Of a DNA stretch of 64,000 nucleotides, positions 17,105 to 25,922 are shown one piece after another. The stretch is from Emcibacter sp048269205 (GTDB taxonomy: Bacteria > Pseudomonadota > Alphaproteobacteria > Sphingomonadales > Emcibacteraceae). The stretch spans positions 496,001 to 560,000 of the forward strand of contig NZ_JBLXJC010000001.1 of the NCBI RefSeq assembly GCF_048269205.1, given 5' to 3'. How positions within the stretch are numbered: position 1 is the first letter of the stretch; every line of letters begins with the position of its first letter. The notes below the pieces were generated by a model. That model was not told the origin of the DNA and did no database searches. It worked only from the letters and a program-made list of their open reading frames with translations. The position numbers were made by a program, and so were the translations under genes.

Positions 17105-17135
17105 AAAAAAGGCCCCCGGAATGTGGAGGCCTTTT
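17105..17135 (-). terminator. Terminator of ppa
   Basis: On the minus strand AAAAGGCC pairs with GGCCTTTT and continues TTTATG, 24 bases after the ppa stop. Its sequence resembles the two terminators of the PEP-CTERM genes. Confidence 0.75.
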
Positions 17136-17158
17136 CATATTGTCTATACGGGAGGAAA

Positions 17159-17716
17159 TCAGGCGTTGGCTTCTTCCTCGGCTTCTTCCTGTTCCGCTCG
17201 CTTGATACCGTCAAGGATCATGGCTTTGGCTTTTTCCGGGCCTTCCCAGCCGGTCACCTTGACCCATTTGCCGCTTTCCAGGTCCTTGTAATGTTCAAAG
17301 AAATGCTGGATGCGCTGGATCAGGATTTCCGGCAGGTCCTCGTAGGATTTTACATTTTTGTAGGTCGGGTCGGTTTTTGTATCCGGCACGGCGAGGATTT
17401 TCTCGTCACCGCCGGCTTCGTCTTCCATCAGCAGTACGCCGACCGGACGGGCGCGGATCACACAACCGGGCACCAGCGGTTCGTCAACCACCACCATCAC
17501 GTCGCAGGGATCGCCGTCCTCGGACAGGGTGTGCGGCATATAGCCGTAGTTGGTCGGGTAGCGCATGGGGGTATGCAGGATCCGGTCCACCAGGATGGCG
17601 CCGGAACGCTTGTGCATTTCATATTTTACGGCGGCGCCGCCAGCGGGAACCTCGATGATCACATTGATTTCTTCAGGGGGATTAAGCCCGGCGCTGATCA
17701 AGTGTACTTGTGGCAT
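17159..17716 (-). CDS. ppa: Inorganic pyrophosphatase, family I, soluble
   Basis: A 185-residue cytoplasmic enzyme hydrolysing PPi to two phosphates with Mg2+. The family I metal-binding signature EDGDPCDVMVVVDEP is present. The C-terminus is a run of Ala/Glu after the conserved domain. It is divergently transcribed from the membrane pyrophosphatase hppA across a 208-bp intergenic region. Confidence 0.96.
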   Translation of the reverse strand: MPQVHLISAGLNPPEEINVIIEVPAGGAAVKYEMHKRSGAILVDRILHTPMRYPTNYGYMPHTLSEDGDPCDVMVVVDEPLVPGCVIRARPVGVLLMEDEAGGDEKILAVPDTKTDPTYKNVKSYEDLPEILIQRIQHFFEHYKDLESGKWVKVTGWEGPEKAKAMILDGIKRAEQEEAEEEANA

Positions 17717-17924
17717 GAATATTCACCTGTTTGTCTTGCGGTTGAATGTTTTGATCTATTGCGCCGCAATATACCCATTTCTCGGCCGTTGTCAGCATGA
17801 ATCTTGCTAACTTTCCCCATATGATTTAACGTTTTTTCGGGCTTGAGGGAGAAGAGCCCGGAATAACGACAAAATAGATTGAAAATATAGGTAGCTTGTA
17901 ACTGAACTAATCTGAGGAGTGAAT

Positions 17925-19907
<1,983 letters not shown>

Positions 19908-19929
19908 GCCTGATAAACTGACAACAAGG

Positions 19930-19953
19930 AAAGGGGCCTTCGGGCCCCTTTTT
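19930..19953 (+). terminator. Rho-independent terminator of hppA
   Basis: AAAGGGGCC and GGCCCCTTT with a short TTCG loop, followed by a T-rich run, 22 bases after the stop. Confidence 0.88.
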
Positions 19954-20064
19954 ATTTGCAGTCCCTTATGACGGCTTTGCAGGAATTTCTTAACGGCTTT
20001 ATTCTATGAATGACATTTGGGACCAGTGACTTATACTGGTCGAATAAGGATAAAGCAGGGGAAA

Positions 20065-21291
20065 ATGGCCAGCATGCCGGACCAAAACCAGCAGCTCAGA
20101 AGCAATTACCGGGTCATGGTGAGCGATGTGCACGCCATGGGGCAGATTGCGGTGATCCGTTCGCTCGGCCGGGCCGGGTACCGGGTCCATGCCCTGAGTG
20201 CGAAGGCGGATGCCCTCGGGCTCCGTTCCCGTCTGGCCGAGGTCAGGACACAACATCCGACCTATGACGATCCCGGTTTTTGTGACTGGCTGGAAAAATA
20301 TATCGCCGAAAATAACATCGATCTGATCATCCCGAGTGAGGGCTTCCTCTGGGCGGTCCGTCCCATTTTCGACAGGCTGGCCGCCAAAATGCCGATCCGG
20401 CCTGAGGCGGACTTTATCTACCGCATGATCAATAAATATGATTATTTCCATGCCATCACCACAAGCGACGATCCGCAGGTGCGTCAGAACTGTCCGGATA
20501 TTCTTTATGTGGATCGGGAAAATATGCCCCCAGACGCGGAATTGAAAAGGCAGATTTCGGTCATGCCCTTTCCCTGTTTCATCAAAATGGATGCGGCGCA
20601 CGGGCGGACGGCGGAAGATGGCGACGGCATTGCCAAGGTCACGACACCGGAAGAGGCTTTCGCCAAAATCATGGAACTTGCCGAAAGCTATGACAAATTC
20701 CTCATGCAGGGCTATATCCCGGGCCGCAAGGCGGGGATCAACCTGCTGATCAAAGACGGCGAGGTCAAAGCTCACTATGTGATGAAGGCGACCCATGAGA
20801 CCCCGCACAAGGGCGGTGTCGCCTCCCTGCGCCATACCTGGCAGCATGACACCATGCTGGCCGATGCCATCGCCAAGATGCGTCATGTGGGCTGGAACGG
20901 GGCCTTGATGGTCGAATATCGCTGGGATGAGGAAACCGACCGTTTCGCCCTGGTGGAGATTAACCTCAGGTTCTGGGGCTATCTGCATCTCTGCCTTTAT
21001 GGCGGGGTGGATTTCCCGATGCTGCTGGCTGATGACCATCTCGGGCTCGACACCGTGCCCAGTTATCCTGTGCCCCGGCCCGCCACGGCCCGTTGCCTGT
21101 CGTTCGAGACCGGATATCTTCTCTCGCTCCTCAAGGATGGGGAGGTCGGGATTGGTAAAAAGCTTGGCGCGCTGGTGAATTTCCTGCTGGTCGGGCTTAA
21201 TCCGGCGATCTATTCAGACGGATTTTTTCCGGGCGACCGGGGCCTCTGGTGTCATGAACTGACCCAGACGGTCCGCAATCTTCTGAAGTAA
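20065..21291 (+). CDS. ATP-grasp domain protein, unknown substrate
   Basis: About 408 residues with carbamoyl-phosphate-synthase-like architecture: a pre-ATP-grasp domain (RVMVSDVHAMGQIAVIRSLG) followed by the ATP-grasp fold. The metal-binding strand FALVEINLRFWGYLHL carries the expected Glu and Asn. Such proteins ligate a carboxylate to an amine or thiol with ATP; the substrate is unknown. I used the ATG at 20065 (AGGGG upstream); a TTG at 20017 extends it. It faces a sulfotransferase gene, a pairing suggestive of surface glycan or small-molecule decoration, but the two are convergent, not an operon. Confidence 0.82.
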   Translation: MASMPDQNQQLRSNYRVMVSDVHAMGQIAVIRSLGRAGYRVHALSAKADALGLRSRLAEVRTQHPTYDDPGFCDWLEKYIAENNIDLIIPSEGFLWAVRPIFDRLAAKMPIRPEADFIYRMINKYDYFHAITTSDDPQVRQNCPDILYVDRENMPPDAELKRQISVMPFPCFIKMDAAHGRTAEDGDGIAKVTTPEEAFAKIMELAESYDKFLMQGYIPGRKAGINLLIKDGEVKAHYVMKATHETPHKGGVASLRHTWQHDTMLADAIAKMRHVGWNGALMVEYRWDEETDRFALVEINLRFWGYLHLCLYGGVDFPMLLADDHLGLDTVPSYPVPRPATARCLSFETGYLLSLLKDGEVGIGKKLGALVNFLLVGLNPAIYSDGFFPGDRGLWCHELTQTVRNLLK

Positions 21292-21293
21292 AA

Positions 21294-21325
21294 AAAAGCC
21301 CCGGTTTATAACGGGGCTTTTGTTT
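21294..21325. terminator. Bidirectional terminator between ATP-grasp and sulfotransferase genes
   Basis: AAAAGCCCCG and CGGGGCTTTT around a seven-base loop, with A-run on the left and T-run on the right, so it can serve both convergent genes. Confidence 0.85.
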
Positions 21326-21328
21326 GTC

Positions 21329-22246
21329 TCAGGCGACCCAGTGCATCAGGTCCCGGTCCACAAGATGGGACAGCTTTTCCACATCCTCGGCCAGGTCCCG
21401 CTTCAGCGCCTCGCGAATGTCTTCCGGTAGGGCGTCGCGTTTGGGTTTGGCAGTATTCATTTCCTTGATTTTGGCCTTGAGGGCGGTGCGGCTTTCCAGC
21501 GGCATGATGGTTTTGGCAATGGCGGACAGCCAGGCCGGCGGCTTGCGCACAAACAGGTCCATGGCTTTCTTGCTGCGCATTTTCTTGTTGGGGTTCATGA
21601 CCTCGAACCCGGCATCGAACTCCGGATCGATTTCCAGGAACCGGCAGGTGTCGCGAAACACTTCGCGGGTGTCCTTTTTCAGGTCGTCGAAAAAGTTGAT
21701 TTTGACCTGTTCCCGGGGGAATTCATCCATGAAGCGTTTGACCTGGTCATGAAAATGGACAAAATCCCGGTAGCAGGTCACCTTGTTCCAGACGTGATTG
21801 GGCAGGCGATTGCCCTGCAGGCGGTCCTCTTCCGCCGCCAGCGCCTCGCGCAGGTCTTCCAGCGGCTCGTTATTTTCAAAAATATTCTGCGAATGATGGG
21901 ACGGGATCACCTCGATCGGGTTGCGCAGATGGATCAGGATCTTGGCGTCCGGGTTAAAGGCGCGGATATTCTGCGCGGCTTCCTTTGAATAGAGGTAAAA
22001 GACCGAGGATTCGCCGACCACTTTCTGGTCCTCCACCGGCGCGAAGATCCGGCAGTATCTTTCCCATTGCCGCCCGGGACGGCTTTCATCCAGCAGGTCG
22101 GTGGCGAAATAATGGGGCTCCTTGATGGCCATAAAAACGTCGGGGTGGCGGGCCAGATAGGTATCCATGGCGGTGGTGCCGCTTTTGGCCGCGCCGACCA
22201 GAAACAGATTTGGTTTTCTTTTCATTTTTATATCGGTTTCAGTCAT
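21329..22246 (-). CDS. PAPS-dependent sulfotransferase family protein
   Basis: A 305-residue sulfotransferase. The 5'-phosphosulfate-binding loop is LVGAAKSGTTAM (residues 16-27) and the 3'-phosphate-binding segment is ILIHLRNPIEVIPSHHSQ. No signal peptide, so it is cytoplasmic. It would transfer sulfate from PAPS to an alcohol or amine of a carbohydrate or metabolite; the acceptor is unknown. GAGGAA lies seven bases before the ATG at 22246. Confidence 0.9.
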   Translation of the reverse strand: MTETDIKMKRKPNLFLVGAAKSGTTAMDTYLARHPDVFMAIKEPHYFATDLLDESRPGRQWERYCRIFAPVEDQKVVGESSVFYLYSKEAAQNIRAFNPDAKILIHLRNPIEVIPSHHSQNIFENNEPLEDLREALAAEEDRLQGNRLPNHVWNKVTCYRDFVHFHDQVKRFMDEFPREQVKINFFDDLKKDTREVFRDTCRFLEIDPEFDAGFEVMNPNKKMRSKKAMDLFVRKPPAWLSAIAKTIMPLESRTALKAKIKEMNTAKPKRDALPEDIREALKRDLAEDVEKLSHLVDRDLMHWVA

Positions 22247-22562
22247 TTATTTTCCTCTGCCGTCTTCCTCTGATTTTTCGCCGTATGGTAGAGCCAAGAT
22301 GTTAAAAAAAGGGAAACCCGGCCCTGTTAATAACCTATCCTGGGAGAAACATGAATATAAAAACCGGGCCGATCCATGTCCGAAAGGAATGGCAGCTTAC
22401 AGATAATGTCAGTATATTTTCACATATTGTTGCCATAATATGGCCTTCTGGATGCAGGACGATAATCCGGTTGCAGGGAAATGTCGTAATAATTACAGGC
22501 TTTACACACACTGTGCCGGCGAATAAATAAACACCAAGTGAACGTTGGGGAATATCAGACTA
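22247..22562. other. Divergent intergenic region before the MipA/OmpV gene
   Basis: About 316 bp without an ORF. Apart from the promoter at 22501-22529 it holds CCCGGCC- and CCGGGCC-type half sites around 22315-22370 that could form an imperfect hairpin. Nothing else stands out. Confidence 0.5.
22501..22529 (+). promoter_or_regulatory. Sigma-70 type promoter of the MipA/OmpV gene
   Basis: TTTACA, a 17-base spacer and TAAATA, placed 33 bp before the chosen start codon. Good spacing and near-consensus boxes; not tested. Confidence 0.5.
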
Positions 22563-23387
22563 ATGCGTATGGGAAACGGTTCGGTTTATTTTCTTTTATT
22601 TCTTTTTGCGGTGATGATGGCTTCATCTGTCCGGGCCCAGGATATGCCCGCTTCAGGGCCGCCCGAGGCGAGGCCGCAGAAAGACTGGCGTATCTTTGCC
22701 GGTCTCGGCACCATTATTTCCCCGGAATTTCCCGGCAGCAAATCCTATAATGTGACCCCCATTCCCTTTGGCGAGGTGCGTTACAAGGGCCGGTTTTTCC
22801 TCAATCCCTATTACGGGCTCGGCGCCCGGTTTGCCAAGGTTGATTTCGATAAGGATCATACCCTCTCGCTCTCCACGTCCCTGCGTTACAGTTTCAGCAA
22901 CCGCAAGGAAAGTGATGATCCCCGGTTCGCCGGGCTCGGCGATGTGGATGGCTCGGTGGAGCTGATGCTGTTTGCCGACTATCAGCTTGGCAGCTTCAAC
23001 GTCAGCCTCGAGGGCGCGCAGGGGCTTAATTCCTCCGGCCATGGCGGCTTTTCCACCACCCTCAGTTTTGAATATGGCCAGCGTATCTTTACCAGATACC
23101 AGGTCCAGGGCGGGCCCTTCATCAGTTTTGGCGACCAGAAATTCGTCAATGCCTTTTACGGCGTGACCGACGCCCAGGCCGCGGCCAGCAGTTTCGAGGC
23201 TTATGATGTGGGGGCCGGCTTCCACAAGATGGGCGTCAAGGTCAATGTGATCACTTTCATCGGCCCCAAAATCGGGGTTTACGGCCTGGCGCTGTACAGC
23301 CACCTGCTGGGCGATGCGGCCGACAGCCCGCTGATCGAAACCCGGGACGAGCTGATGGCCCTGGCCGGGATTGCTTATCGGTTCTAG
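22563..23387 (+). CDS. MipA/OmpV family outer-membrane protein
   Basis: About 274 residues with a signal peptide (cleavage near VRAQ|DMP) and a beta-barrel body ending in the aromatic C-terminal residue (GIAYRF). The motif WRIFAGLGTIISPEFPGSKSYNVTP-like start and the PIPFGEVRYKGRFF segment are characteristic of MipA/OmpV. MipA is a scaffold for peptidoglycan enzymes in E. coli, but most family members have no assigned role. The ATG at 22563 is preferred over a TTG at 22545. Confidence 0.88.
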   Translation: MRMGNGSVYFLLFLFAVMMASSVRAQDMPASGPPEARPQKDWRIFAGLGTIISPEFPGSKSYNVTPIPFGEVRYKGRFFLNPYYGLGARFAKVDFDKDHTLSLSTSLRYSFSNRKESDDPRFAGLGDVDGSVELMLFADYQLGSFNVSLEGAQGLNSSGHGGFSTTLSFEYGQRIFTRYQVQGGPFISFGDQKFVNAFYGVTDAQAAASSFEAYDVGAGFHKMGVKVNVITFIGPKIGVYGLALYSHLLGDAADSPLIETRDELMALAGIAYRF

Positions 23388-23390
23388 ATT

Positions 23391-23822
23391 CTAATCTACC
23401 GCAGCTATGCACTCCACTTCCAGCAGCGCCCCCAGCGCCAACCCGTCCGCCCCCAGGGCCGAGCGGGCCGGGAGCTTGCCCTTGGGGAAGTAGGTCACGT
23501 AAACCTTGTTGAAGTCGCCCCACTGGCTCATATCATCCAGGAACACGGTGCATTTCAGGATTTTATCCATGTGGCTTCCGTATTTTTCCGTCACCGCCTT
23601 GATGTTGTCCATGGTTTGCCGCGCCTGTTCCGCCATGCCGCCCGGGACGATCTTGCCGTCGGGCCCGGTGGCGATCTGGCCTGACATATAGAGCACGCCG
23701 TTATAGTCGACCGCCTCGGCAAAGGGCAGGTTTGGGTTAGGGTGTGGATGATGTGTCACGTCCGCCAGGACCGGCAGGGCGAGGGCGGAAAGCAGGGCGG
23801 CGAGGGTGAATGTTCTGAGCAT
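23391..23822 (-). CDS. RidA (YjgF/YER057c/UK114) family protein with signal peptide
   Basis: A 143-residue protein. The first 20 residues (MLRTFTLAALLSALALPVLA) are a clear signal peptide, followed by a complete RidA domain with LYMSGQIATGPDGKIV and the substrate-binding Arg in PARSALG. Cytoplasmic RidA hydrolyses 2-aminoacrylate-type imines. This one should be periplasmic, where that substrate is not expected, so another small imine or a different role is possible. AAGGGGAC precedes the ATG at 23822. A longer ORF to 23963 is read-through of a dispersed repeat. Confidence 0.88.
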   Translation of the reverse strand: MLRTFTLAALLSALALPVLADVTHHPHPNPNLPFAEAVDYNGVLYMSGQIATGPDGKIVPGGMAEQARQTMDNIKAVTEKYGSHMDKILKCTVFLDDMSQWGDFNKVYVTYFPKGKLPARSALGADGLALGALLEVECIAAVD

Positions 23823-23936
23823 GTGATGTCCCCTTATGTGGTTTGGGACAGGATAGCACAGGAAGGGAAGGGCGTCATTCCCGCACTCTTCCTTGTCATT
23901 CCGGACTACCCCCTCGACATTCCTGCACTTTTCCCC

Positions 23937-24025
23937 GTCATTCCTGCGAAAGCAGGAATCCATCGTTCAACCGGCCCGGTCTTTCACGCGGACCCATGGA
24001 CCCCCGCTTTCGCGAGGGTGACGAA
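23937..24025. repeat. Composite palindromic repeat, copy C1
   Basis: Left arm GTCATTCCTGCGAAAGCAGGAATCCA-like hairpin, right arm GGACCCCCGC-TTTC-GCGAGGGTGACG-like hairpin, with a divergent linker. The outer ends are inverted relative to each other (GTCA...TGAC). The most divergent of the four copies. Confidence 0.75.
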
Positions 24026-24056
24026 GCAAAAAATGCGTCATTCCTACCCCTTTGTT

Positions 24057-24158
24057 GTCATTCCCGCGCCTAAAGTCATAAAAAGCGGGAATCCAGTACA
24101 TGGCTGACAGGAGCTTTTTTTATCAGGACTGGACCCCCGCCTTCGCGGGGGTGACGAA
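24057..24158. repeat. Composite palindromic repeat, copy C2
   Basis: GTCATTCCCGCG at the left, AGCGGGAATCCAG, the linker TGGCTGACAGGAGCTTTTTT, then TCAGGACTGGACCCCCGC and GCGGGGGTGACGAA at the right. Shares the linker with C3 and C4. Confidence 0.8.
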
Positions 24159-24177
24159 TTAACTTGTTGAGAATAAG

Positions 24178-24588
24178 TTAGAAAAGTTGATCTGTCGTAA
24201 GTTTGGATTTTATGCCGTACAAATCTTTCCTCATGCTAAGCACAGTTATCATCAATTTCTCTTTTGTGTGATCAAGCATGAAATCCTTCATAGCTAGTAC
24301 AAACTCATCGGAGGCAAACAAGAAAGAGTTAACATACTCGTCTGTTAGCAAGTCGCCCAAGTCCTCTTCCGTTTCAATGTTATAGCCGTATTTTTGCAAA
24401 TAGCGCTTCGCCTTCTCGTCAAAACTTATATAGGCAGTCATTAACAGAATTATGCATTTATAGCGTTCTTCTTTAAAATTCTGGCGAGCTTCGTCTAGTT
24501 TTTGCTTTTTGGTCCAAATCATGGTCGCATAGGAAGATAGAACACCACCAATTCCTAATGCTCCGACTATTGTGATGAGATTTTCCAT
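24178..24588 (-). CDS. Hypothetical single-pass membrane protein (136 aa)
   Basis: One N-terminal membrane segment (ITIVGALGIGGVLSSYAT) followed by a helical, charged cytoplasmic part. I use the ATG at 24588, which has GGGGAG upstream; the longer ORF runs into repeat C3. It is visibly more AT-rich than neighbouring genes and lies between repeats C2 and C3. No family recognised; an origin by transfer is likely but not shown. Confidence 0.7.
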   Translation of the reverse strand: MENLITIVGALGIGGVLSSYATMIWTKKQKLDEARQNFKEERYKCIILLMTAYISFDEKAKRYLQKYGYNIETEEDLGDLLTDEYVNSFLFASDEFVLAMKDFMLDHTKEKLMITVLSMRKDLYGIKSKLTTDQLF

Positions 24589-24640
24589 TCTGGCTCCCCA
24601 ATAATTTGTTTGAGAGATGATAGCACAACAGACATATCTC

Positions 24641-24727
24641 GTCATTCCCGCGGAGGCGGGAATCCAGGACATGGTGGACAGGGGCTTATTTTATCAGGAC
24701 TGGACCCCCGCTTTCGCGAGGGTGACG
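24641..24727. repeat. Composite palindromic repeat, copy C3
   Basis: GTCATTCCCGCGGAGGCGGG, AATCCAGGACATGG, the linker GACAGGGGCTTATTTTATCA, then GGACTGGACCCCCGC and GCGAGGGTGACG. It is the cleanest copy, with both hairpin arms intact. Confidence 0.82.
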
Positions 24728-24786
24728 GGTTGAGGGCGGGGTAAATCCGGGCTAGACTGATTATTCTTAAGAATAGGGGGAAGCCC

Positions 24787-25707
24787 GTGACATTATTTTA
24801 TAGGATCCGGATTTTTTTTCGTTTTCTGCACAACCGAAGTGAAGAAAACCGGGGGAAGAGGATAGCCAGTATACACCTTCTGTTTGTTTGTTTTCTTCTA
24901 CAATCTTGCGGAGATGGGGAATTCGAGTTGAACAAAGAATTCCCTCAGGATTGCCGGGATAAATTGAAGGATGATGTGGAAGATACACAAAACCTGGAAC
25001 AAACAGAATTATTTAAAAAGTGCGATAAAAAATTTGCGCTCTCTGCTTATCAGGCAATTGTATTCAAGAGAGAAAGTGATCGTTTTTACAAAGCCAAAGA
25101 CTCTCATATCATCTACAAACTGGATGGTGGCTTAGAGAAAGTTGGACCGCGTAATTTGCCATTTGTATCTCAGATAGCTAATCCAATATGGCAATTTCAT
25201 AATTCAGTGAGCCATACCAGTGGAGGTGAAGGCAACCTCACATTGATAGGTGTAAAGGACATTAAAGAGTATTTGTTTGATATGCCTGAAAGTACATATG
25301 AGAAATATTTTGGACACGAGGTGGGTTCTAAAGATCTGCTTGTGGAGAACCTACCAAATAAAGGCCATTGCCTTTACGGCAGGCATATAGAGAACGGCTA
25401 TATCAGCCCCGTTCTGGCCATTGTCAAATACGACCCTAACAAAAAGGGGTACACACCAGAGGAAAGTAAGAGTTTTGCGGCCTGTGTAGTACTATCCTTA
25501 CCCTATTATATGGGAGCCAACGATGTCTATGCATATCGTGAGCATTTGGTAAGGCGTGGATCAAGTAAAAGGTATGGGAGCGCGTATTTCCTCTTCTGGA
25601 GGTATCCAACCAATGTCTTTCTGACAAATGATCTCATGTCCACAGATACAGATTTTCAGCAATTTTCTAAGCAGTTATTGGAAGCATATGAGAAGGTGAG
25701 TAAATAA
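24787..25707 (+). CDS. Hypothetical lipoprotein (306 aa), AT-rich
   Basis: 306 residues from a GTG start with GGGGGAAG upstream. The N-terminus is basic, then LLFVCFLLQSC forms a hydrophobic segment ending in a lipobox-like Leu-Gln-Ser-Cys, so lipid attachment at Cys41 is plausible despite a long n-region. The rest is soluble and rich in Tyr, Lys and Asp, with about six further Cys. Base composition is clearly more AT-rich than the surroundings and the gene is bracketed by repeats C3 and C4. No family recognised. Confidence 0.72.
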   Translation: MTLFYRIRIFFRFLHNRSEENRGKRIASIHLLFVCFLLQSCGDGEFELNKEFPQDCRDKLKDDVEDTQNLEQTELFKKCDKKFALSAYQAIVFKRESDRFYKAKDSHIIYKLDGGLEKVGPRNLPFVSQIANPIWQFHNSVSHTSGGEGNLTLIGVKDIKEYLFDMPESTYEKYFGHEVGSKDLLVENLPNKGHCLYGRHIENGYISPVLAIVKYDPNKKGYTPEESKSFAACVVLSLPYYMGANDVYAYREHLVRRGSSKRYGSAYFLFWRYPTNVFLTNDLMSTDTDFQQFSKQLLEAYEKVSK

Positions 25708-25743
25708 AAATCTCATGAGCTAACAGCTTTCAAGAAAAGCTTT

Positions 25744-25845
25744 GTCGTTTCTGCGAAAAATTAAGGAGAGTGGGAATCCAGGACGTGGCTGACAGGGGCT
25801 TTTTTTATCAGGACTGGACCCCCGCCTTCGCGGGGGTGACGAAGG
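25744..25845. repeat. Composite palindromic repeat, copy C4 (left arm decayed)
   Basis: Left arm degraded to GTCGTTTCTGCGAAAAATTA, then GGGAATCCAGGACGTGGCTG, the shared T-rich linker and an intact right hairpin GGACCCCCGC-CTTC-GCGGGGGTGACG. A partial duplication of the right end (GCGCGGGGGTGACG) follows to about 25861. Confidence 0.78.
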
Positions 25846-25889
25846 GGGCGCGGGGGTGACGATCGAAGACGGAAAGACCGTCAGGCATT

Positions 25890-25917
25890 AAAAAAGGGAG
25901 CCAACCGGCTCCCTTTC
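25890..25917 (-). terminator. Rho-independent terminator of the gcv operon
   Basis: On the minus strand AAAGGGAGCC, loop GGTT, GGCTCCCTTT, then TTTAAT, beginning six bases after the gcvPB stop. Confidence 0.88.
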
Positions 25918-25922
25918 TCATT

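Larger units (their letters stand above)
23823..24177. other. Non-coding stretch filled with palindromic repeats
   Basis: Between RidA and the next gene lie two composite repeats (23937-24025 and 24057-24158) and several degenerate GTCATTCC half units from about 23873 onwards. No gene. Confidence 0.75.

Noticed and set aside
23823..23963. Extended RidA ORF with an extra 47 N-terminal residues
   Set aside because: The extra residues (MDSCFRRNDGE...) are the translation of the dispersed repeat, and the true start has AAGGGGAC upstream plus a signal peptide.
24178..25707. Toxin-antitoxin or phage-defence pair
   Set aside because: Neither gene shows nuclease, kinase, HEPN or related motifs, they are on opposite strands, and there is no further defence gene.
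23937..25861. CRISPR array
   Set aside because: The repeats are palindromic, unevenly spaced by whole genes and too few, and no cas genes are nearby.
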